54,445 nt of DNA from a virus: the IMG/VR virus record IMGVR_UViG_3300030333_003568, positions 1 through 54,445 of that record. The stretch is one strand, 5' to 3'. Below the pieces are notes generated by a model. The model made no database searches. It was not told the DNA's origin and worked only from the letters and a program-made list of their open reading frames with translations. Position numbers and translations under genes: made by a program. Each line of letters opens with the position of its first letter. The stretch's first letter is position 1. Below, piece after piece: positions 50,801 to 54,445 of this stretch.

Positions 50801-52926
50801 TATGTTAAAGGTTTGCCTTTTTGTTTGGTATCATCCTCTAAGGACACTTCTTTACCAGATTTAGTAGTAATAGTAACATCAGACATATCTTCAAGATTAA
50901 CTACAGGTTCTCCTTCAATAGGCTCTTCTTGAACAGGTCCTTCTTGAGCAGGTTCCATTTGAACAGGTTTTTTACCTTTTGGATATTTTAAATCTTTACC
51001 ATCAGAATATGATAAATGATCAGATGTTTTTGTGTTGTCAGATAAAATTGCTTGCTTGTATACGGTAAAAGACCTACCTGTTGGTTTTCCATTTTCAATT
51101 TTTTGAACTTGAATTGTAAGTGGAGTGTTTTTAACAACAATATATTCAGATCCTTTTTCTAATTGTTGTATGTTTTGTCTAGCTCTACGAATTAAACTTT
51201 TTAAATTAAATTTATCAGAAAGCTTTATTTTTTCTCCTTTTTTAAATATAGGAAGAATTGGTTTAGCTTTTTTAGGTGGTGTAACAACTTGTTGTTCTGG
51301 ATCTGGTTCCCAAACTAAGCTTATATCTTCAATTTGTTTATCTATTCCTTCGCCAACAACTACTTGCCCTTTTGATATTGTTCCTCTTTCAATAAAATTA
51401 TTTACTATATTAAATTTTTCATCTTTGGTTAAATCTTTTAAATTAACATTTTTTAAATCTTTTGGAATATTTTTAGATTTTAATAGTTCTTCAACCATCG
51501 CATCTATTACTATTGATCCTTTACTGGATGCATTTATTTCATCAAGAAGGTTTTTATCTCCACCTATTATCATTAACCATTTTTTACCAATACCAACTTT
51601 AGCGTTATAAGCTTCTCTTATATCTTTTAAAACTTTACTTGTAGTATCTTCTGGTATGCTTTCAATAAATTCAATAGTTTTCTCATCATCTCCAATTGTA
51701 TCAAGGTATTCAGAAACAATACCAACTTTAGCTTTTGTTGGTTTTTTCTTTTCTATATCTAATTCATCAACGGGGATACCAGCTACATCTTGATCTTCTT
51801 TATCTTTTTCAACAATAGGTTTTTGTTCTTTAATTGTTTCAGCAACTTCTTCTGATGTTATTTTACTTGCTTGTGTTGGAGCTGAGAAACCAGCGAGACC
51901 ACCAAATATACCAGTTGTAGCACCAGCAAATCCCTCTTCCCAAACAGCTTTCTCATCCCATGTTTCTTTAAAAGCTCTTTGTAAGGCTAACTTAGCAGAC
52001 AATTGGTCTTTGCCCATATTAAGTTCCATAGCCTTATTAATAGTATTTTGAGTGTATGCTTGAAGAGTTTCAGTAGTTCCTTCTTGTAAAGCACCTTGAA
52101 GAGTAGACGCAATTGCAGCTGTTCCTCTAACACCAGCGTTAACAATTTTTGATTTACCTATTCCATTATCAATAATTCTTTGAGCTATTGTTCTCTTTAG
52201 TAATTGCTCACCAGCGTCTCCAATCCCAACCATTCTTATAAAATGTTTAGCACCAACTCTTTCAAGTAAAGAAGAGATACTTCCATAACTAAGAGCAGTT
52301 ATCATAGCATAGTCTTTTGCTTCTTCAGCATCCATTCCAATGTCGTCTACAAGAAGAGACATAGCCTCATTATATTGAGCACCAGCTTCCATTGAAAACA
52401 TAGGAGCAAGAGTAGCAGTTGTGATAGCTAAAGAACTACCACCAGTTGCTTTTGCTAATCCAACACCAGCAGCTGTACTTGCAATAGCAACAGCTAACGA
52501 TGGTATGGCTTCTGATAAACTTCTAGCAGCCGTATCTAAATTAGTCCAACCAGGCTCATCTTCTTTCCAAGCAGTTAAAGCTTGAAGTTCTACATTATCT
52601 GCTATTTTTTGTCTATATAAATTTTGATTATACACTCTTTGATTTTCATAGGCTTCTGTTTCAGTCCACGGAAGCATACCATAAATACCAGTTGCAGATT
52701 CAGTAATTTGATTTTCAAGTTGAGCGGTAAATCTATCTATAAAACCAGGTGCTTCACCAGAGCCAAATTCTTTATAAAGTCTTTCTCCTGGGGTGGGTTC
52801 TGGAAGATTTAAATCAGGTATAACATTTTTTACATGAGCGTAAATCATGTCATCAGACCAATCTTTAAGAAGCTCTTGGTTATTAGCTCTTACATCATCT
52901 ATAATAGATTGTCTATCTATTGGCAT
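44839..52926 (-). CDS. Giant virion protein: two-barrel RNA polymerase fused to zincin protease
   Basis: In the 2695 residues, an N-terminal part rich in Ala/Gly and hydrophobic stretches (about 130-360) could contact membranes. A Rho_N/SAP-like helix pair (KKDQLVAIAKERGIKGYSGM) lies near residue 812. HEYAH at 1114-1118, with a later EFIAEEF, gives a zinc-metalloprotease active site. The RNA-polymerase part has KGRDWDGK (about 1958-1965) as a first-barrel lysine, VLMHRNP matching VLLNRAP of the beta' subunit, DWDGD at 2087-2091 matching the catalytic DFDGD, and AVDGSK (2278-2283) matching AVDFPK of QDE-1/RdRP enzymes. It is most likely a virion-packaged polymerase of the crAss/YonO lineage. 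Confidence 0.7.
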   Translation of the reverse strand: MPIDRQSIIDDVRANNQELLKDWSDDMIYAHVKNVIPDLNLPEPTPGERLYKEFGSGEAPGFIDRFTAQLENQITESATGIYGMLPWTETEAYENQRVYNQNLYRQKIADNVELQALTAWKEDEPGWTNLDTAARSLSEAIPSLAVAIASTAAGVGLAKATGGSSLAITTATLAPMFSMEAGAQYNEAMSLLVDDIGMDAEEAKDYAMITALSYGSISSLLERVGAKHFIRMVGIGDAGEQLLKRTIAQRIIDNGIGKSKIVNAGVRGTAAIASTLQGALQEGTTETLQAYTQNTINKAMELNMGKDQLSAKLALQRAFKETWDEKAVWEEGFAGATTGIFGGLAGFSAPTQASKITSEEVAETIKEQKPIVEKDKEDQDVAGIPVDELDIEKKKPTKAKVGIVSEYLDTIGDDEKTIEFIESIPEDTTSKVLKDIREAYNAKVGIGKKWLMIIGGDKNLLDEINASSKGSIVIDAMVEELLKSKNIPKDLKNVNLKDLTKDEKFNIVNNFIERGTISKGQVVVGEGIDKQIEDISLVWEPDPEQQVVTPPKKAKPILPIFKKGEKIKLSDKFNLKSLIRRARQNIQQLEKGSEYIVVKNTPLTIQVQKIENGKPTGRSFTVYKQAILSDNTKTSDHLSYSDGKDLKYPKGKKPVQMEPAQEGPVQEEPIEGEPVVNLEDMSDVTITTKSGKEVSLEDDTKQKGKPLTYSERIDKAIKIETAKDKELSEFGNKLSQKRRDELTESLIPGSKQVPMDEKEFEWLQWYNRKSAEAAEIIKAEGKKPKEKVATEPTPSEESIAKKKAFDKKLPEMKKDQLVAIAKERGIKGYSGMNKGELIKAIKELPPTRTIDETFDFGDKKVAEKKPLTLKEIDDELYKRTKDTVEEISERHKDDPDWTDETSKNIIKTSKAEYEIFKKDPIKYLENEIAEDERNLKEGIFSNPDFVKGEIARQKALVKKLKDDPINLYITEDIAKPESKVSNKRTNELDSEVSNENQDKKDLEKEEKDEYNELLEAKRKSMNKLLSDEDIDKIEGDNDPIIGTQDIDSSDLPYIKDTPEFASRLAKRLKKHFPFIEQKTFEGLIDVYGSQKIGHATESLVEWSTTDGRLDTIPHEYAHIYIKMFASQDIVKRGINLFKTEENLVLAIGKYYVDRMQNEPRSLKLKFEKWLKQFVARLKRMFGIEPKGKQEVMEFIAEEFYQGRWLGVQPDILTTFDDYMAEDPSEQVPENFDGLPGDEAHEGTGGESLNKTNTVSSVDAYNSFYKKVFGIYISKINDYPKMQKLILKKHKTFEKYLDELYPLLENIIANRQHPSDEFFKKRETLTENELRDLKREWVKGRQAIDRFSPTDKSKQGRNSRLYYRIETNAVGSENALQIADEKDRINNGKLFPSRVIRNSIERDFQNKKHNIRIGILPVKQIMKHIVWQGGEFFKQEAIDLNLEQLLKMQEASNIRYISKLRNQLTLSLNNAKKLLNEDVDINEIKDQLLKDIKESNAQLLVITGTKFGDNASILSSIASDNNPHNLTPAMFKQIIDNELAANNIRQEHYDLMMKESFYDDLSKSDSDFVNFTLSEYVDKWVSDNPDGKPSDLINEIAKNLEPIYAKSFMAASLQNLRFWQAVRTPDYFMYEKSASDSMIRLSIDMAEGQRPVNLRDLGLMIIPKHYTVSGLVPKVDKNGKLVKDKNGKIQMEQSEEIPYDKFDGGSFVGSKYLSEMADDIGYRLFQQIKTFIRHREITDKSNDYLGMKHMMFSAFKNMVIRDPSSGKVVAEVKADKNGLTYWYDPNTKKEFEMIASPNEAKMTLGKFASAEQQAEAFGKKPEDYKDGYGRVHKIPSSSIIVNNVQEKSKESASHPIALGEMLLMYGYENKFTSNVLKAIRNRYKDISSYYTDKINTLIENPDEFKKFIDRALKDGEIPSESESYIKLIKKDGFGLFHPAIRSQIFPVVNSILIKQGLYKGRDWDGKSSILYLKSHYQKIIKGNVILSADNKVAYNQVFQKWKESIGEKAFAKVMQAEKKEGKGLNRHRMIKEYLNPFLENNEVNVLMHRNPISKVTGPIVRRVQALQEGLGESMLMREEDVTEYFDGDWDGDKGVFEFIDDDYADSMKEWQDYSKEEKVDRVVPLPIFGARVDDPNSKIKSSALSPLHSLKEIERNARNTGTTGTSLNSRTIMAELYSKDFSMEMESNQSKDTTLAADEDIKNIVIKAVDPNKEVIMDYIEIDKSQLDKKQINILKNNGDSLVDKNGNEIDLDNAAKSDKVLYLKTIKSHELAILFQMAVDGSKFTHLTDILKSMPLDEDGKPMRFDHFMSSKIFEKQIVGTNEVNSDFTDAEFFYLSMVKGVQNVSKVRHGRTETGISADFFLNVDISRDLNEMMNGDETIDISKIDNRGALKGLLSDEDYSNNFKSKVQNSLNKRTRKSKKLSKLLNNVKKYSFSLKNNITPVESLLISLGNNLNYDVINAIESNDVANNAHIAAAKEMGESSVMQNYLKDMRDDNNKLSSFEAAEDFLFKKFKVFSKETTNLQEFLGIKGTKAVSKDMSFIDIWNLLLKKTNDREAIQTDKNISFSEFTDRFIDKFEALDEDAKMWVTLKYLSGLTDQNKIYVKKFLPKAFLNDKLLGIYLSSWEKYFRASVSDMSHRVNNSLEPFEASLTPEKQRDAQMKKGYYKDLRDTQDILNSKLAEKEISSSEKMAKC

Positions 52927-52929
52927 TTT

Positions 52930-53886
52930 CTACCAGCCTATTAAATCTGAAAATTCTTTACTAGCCTCTTGTTCAGCGTATGTCTTAACATTGGGTGATA
53001 TTTCAGAATATTGATCCCCTTCTGATCCTTTAAAGTACCCACCAGTATTTAGCATATATTTAAGTTCTAAATCAGCTAAATTTTCCAAAGCTTTATCTCT
53101 TGATGCTCTTGCTTCTCTAAGCTCAGGTGTTTGCTTATTAAAAGCATCATAACCAGTCGTTTCTAAATCTGGAAACATATTTAACATTTTTTCATCTAAA
53201 GGGGTATTCGCTTTCCCTTCAACATCTCTAATAACTTTTCTTGAACCAATTTCTTGATTTCTATACATATGTTGTTTATTAATCTTAGCTTGCTCTTCTC
53301 TATTTAATTGTATATCTTTATAAAGCTGACCTTCTCTATGTAAAGGATGACCTTCTGGATAGTAATTAACCATAGTTCTTAAAGTTTGTATAAGTTTACT
53401 TTCGCCAGATGGAAGAGTTAAACTTATATTATCCTCTATTTGATTCCACCTATTTTGAAGTTCAGTTTCTTCATTTTTTAATTTATTAATTCTATCTAAT
53501 AAATCAACATTTTCTTTTTCAGATTTACCATAATTAAATTGAGCATTTTCATACTCAGGTCTTGCTTTAATTATATCATCAGATAATTTTTTTAATTTAT
53601 CCTTTGGAAGCTTTCCAAATACTTTAGAATATTTTTCACTAGCTTTTGTATACTCACTATTTTCTTTAACTTGACTAAGATCATTAGAAAGCTTATTAGC
53701 ACTTTCTTCATCCCAAAGATCAGTTGAAATTAAAAGATCATAAGATGGAACACCAAAAGAGTCTTTACCAGCTACCTTATCATCATAAAGCATAGAAGAA
53801 ATAGCACTTCTTATCTCATCTTCTGATTTGCCTTTGTCTAGTTGTAATTCAACCCATTTGTTTAATTTATCTGATTTATTACTCAT
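52930..53886 (-). CDS. Coiled-coil virion / ejection protein
   Basis: The 318-residue protein (MSNKSDKLNKWVELQLDKGK) is strongly helical with long charged heptads (DLLDRINKLKNEETELQNRW; REARASRDKALENLADLELK). No enzyme motif is seen. It lies three bases from the giant polymerase protein gene and two from the upstream gene, so they are translated together. I infer an ejection-module or connector function for it. Confidence 0.55.
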   Translation of the reverse strand: MSNKSDKLNKWVELQLDKGKSEDEIRSAISSMLYDDKVAGKDSFGVPSYDLLISTDLWDEESANKLSNDLSQVKENSEYTKASEKYSKVFGKLPKDKLKKLSDDIIKARPEYENAQFNYGKSEKENVDLLDRINKLKNEETELQNRWNQIEDNISLTLPSGESKLIQTLRTMVNYYPEGHPLHREGQLYKDIQLNREEQAKINKQHMYRNQEIGSRKVIRDVEGKANTPLDEKMLNMFPDLETTGYDAFNKQTPELREARASRDKALENLADLELKYMLNTGGYFKGSEGDQYSEISPNVKTYAEQEASKEFSDLIGW

Positions 53887-53888
53887 TT

Positions 53889-54445
53889 TTAATCACCTTG
53901 ACCCAAAAAATTTCTTAATTCTTTCACCATGTCTATTTGTTTTGATTCTTTCGCAGCTTTTTTAAATGTAGGCTCAAGATTTATCTTTTTAGCATCATCT
54001 GAAATTTTCTTAAACCTTTTTTGCTCAATTCTGTTTTCTGGATGAGTATAATTAAAATCTATAATTGAGCCAAGATAATTAACAAGCTCCCTTGTTTGAG
54101 TTGGATTCATCTTTTTTAATTTTTGTTTTGTGCCAAAAGAAAACTTGCCTTCTTTTTGAAAAAACCAACCATGCATCTTATCTGATATGTCTTCTAAATT
54201 TTTATTTTTTTCTGTTTCACTAAGCTTATAAAGAGCCATCATATGCCCATAAGATGCATTTTCTTGAACTTTTCCATTTTTACTATAATAATGAACATTA
54301 CCATCTTCAGTAGTCCAAACAAAATCTTTGCCATTATTTTTAGGTGTAAGTCTTCCAGCGAAATAATAATTTTTTCCTTCATCAGGAAGAGCCTCAACTT
54401 GATCATAAACTTCCCTACCAAAAGCTAATGGGTCACCAGTGCCAA
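53889..54445 (-). CDS. Ejection-module protein, 5' end cut by window
   Basis: The frame is open from the right edge through to the stop at 53889, giving about 185 residues. It begins GTGDPLAFGREVYDQVEALP at the edge, with a beta region (YYFAGRLTPKNNGKDFVWTT; GNVHYYSKNGKVQENASYGH) and then a Lys/Asn-rich helical end. The visible ATG at 54242 is therefore internal. No family is recognised. It heads the ejection gene group and may be the continuation of the left-edge gene if the genome is circular, subject to a frame mismatch of two bases. Confidence 0.6.
   Translation of the reverse strand, partial: GTGDPLAFGREVYDQVEALPDEGKNYYFAGRLTPKNNGKDFVWTTEDGNVHYYSKNGKVQENASYGHMMALYKLSETEKNKNLEDISDKMHGWFFQKEGKFSFGTKQKLKKMNPTQTRELVNYLGSIIDFNYTHPENRIEQKRFKKISDDAKKINLEPTFKKAAKESKQIDMVKELRNFLGQGD

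Noticed and set aside
51125-51610. 161-codon plus-strand frame opposite the giant protein
   Set aside because: It is antisense to a clearly coding frame, Ser/Phe/Leu-rich as expected from complementing Lys/Glu codons, and without a ribosome site.
1-54445. Terminal repeat: CTTGATCATAA occurs near position 5 and again near 54400
   Set aside because: It is an 11-bp match inside longer unmatched sequence, probably from similar Tyr-Asp-Gln codons; not a direct terminal repeat.

Overview
The window reads as the nearly complete genome of an AT-rich (roughly 30% G+C by eye), strictly lytic, podovirus-like tailed phage. There is no integrase, repressor, tRNA or CRISPR. Shine-Dalgarno sequences (AGGAG, AAAGGA, GGAGG) precede most genes, which argues against a Bacteroidetes host. 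The fibre and lysozyme families look like those of marine phages, but the host cannot be named from the sequence.

Layout. A divergent control region at 26.9-27.1 kb separates two transcription blocks. Leftward from 26.9 kb to position 1 runs the late block: terminase small subunit (apparently needing a -1 frameshift), a zinc-ribbon phosphoesterase, terminase large subunit, P22-like portal, scaffold, major capsid protein, two decoration-type proteins, three head-tail connectors, a fibre, a cassette of small one-helix membrane proteins, an AT-hook micro-protein, a lysozyme, a large tail nozzle, a glycine-rich adhesin and the first ejection proteins. The leftward genes at 54.4-41.1 kb (ejection proteins, a 2695-residue giant protein and a 1250-residue membrane-ending protein) are the natural continuation of this block, so the sequence is probably a circular or circularly permuted genome opened inside the ejection module.

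Rightward from 27.1 to 41.1 kb lies the early and replication block. It holds about thirty mostly tiny genes, then a Cas4/AddB-like Fe-S exonuclease, a Rad52-like annealing protein, an SSB-like protein ending in DDLPF, a DUF932 protein, a Dam-type methylase, a DnaB-like helicase and a RuvC-like resolvase. No DNA polymerase or primase is present. Host polymerase would be loaded at the DnaB fork and recombination would mature the DNA.

Two things stand out. First, the giant virion protein carries the signature of a two-barrel (YonO / QDE-1 / crAss-like) RNA polymerase: VLMHRNP, then DWDGD, then AVDGSK, in the same chain as an HEYAH zincin motif. It is probably a virion RNA polymerase injected with the DNA to start early transcription. 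Second, the early region contains a string of highly structured non-coding segments: about 600 nt at 28.3-28.9 kb, about 460 nt at 34.3-34.8 kb, and compact multi-branched elements at 27.9, 29.7 and 37.8 kb. A repeated hairpin followed by CAAAGNNTTTATTATA occurs exactly three times within 0.3 kb, with changing but still paired stems. These may be targets (promoters, processing sites) or products of the unusual transcription system.
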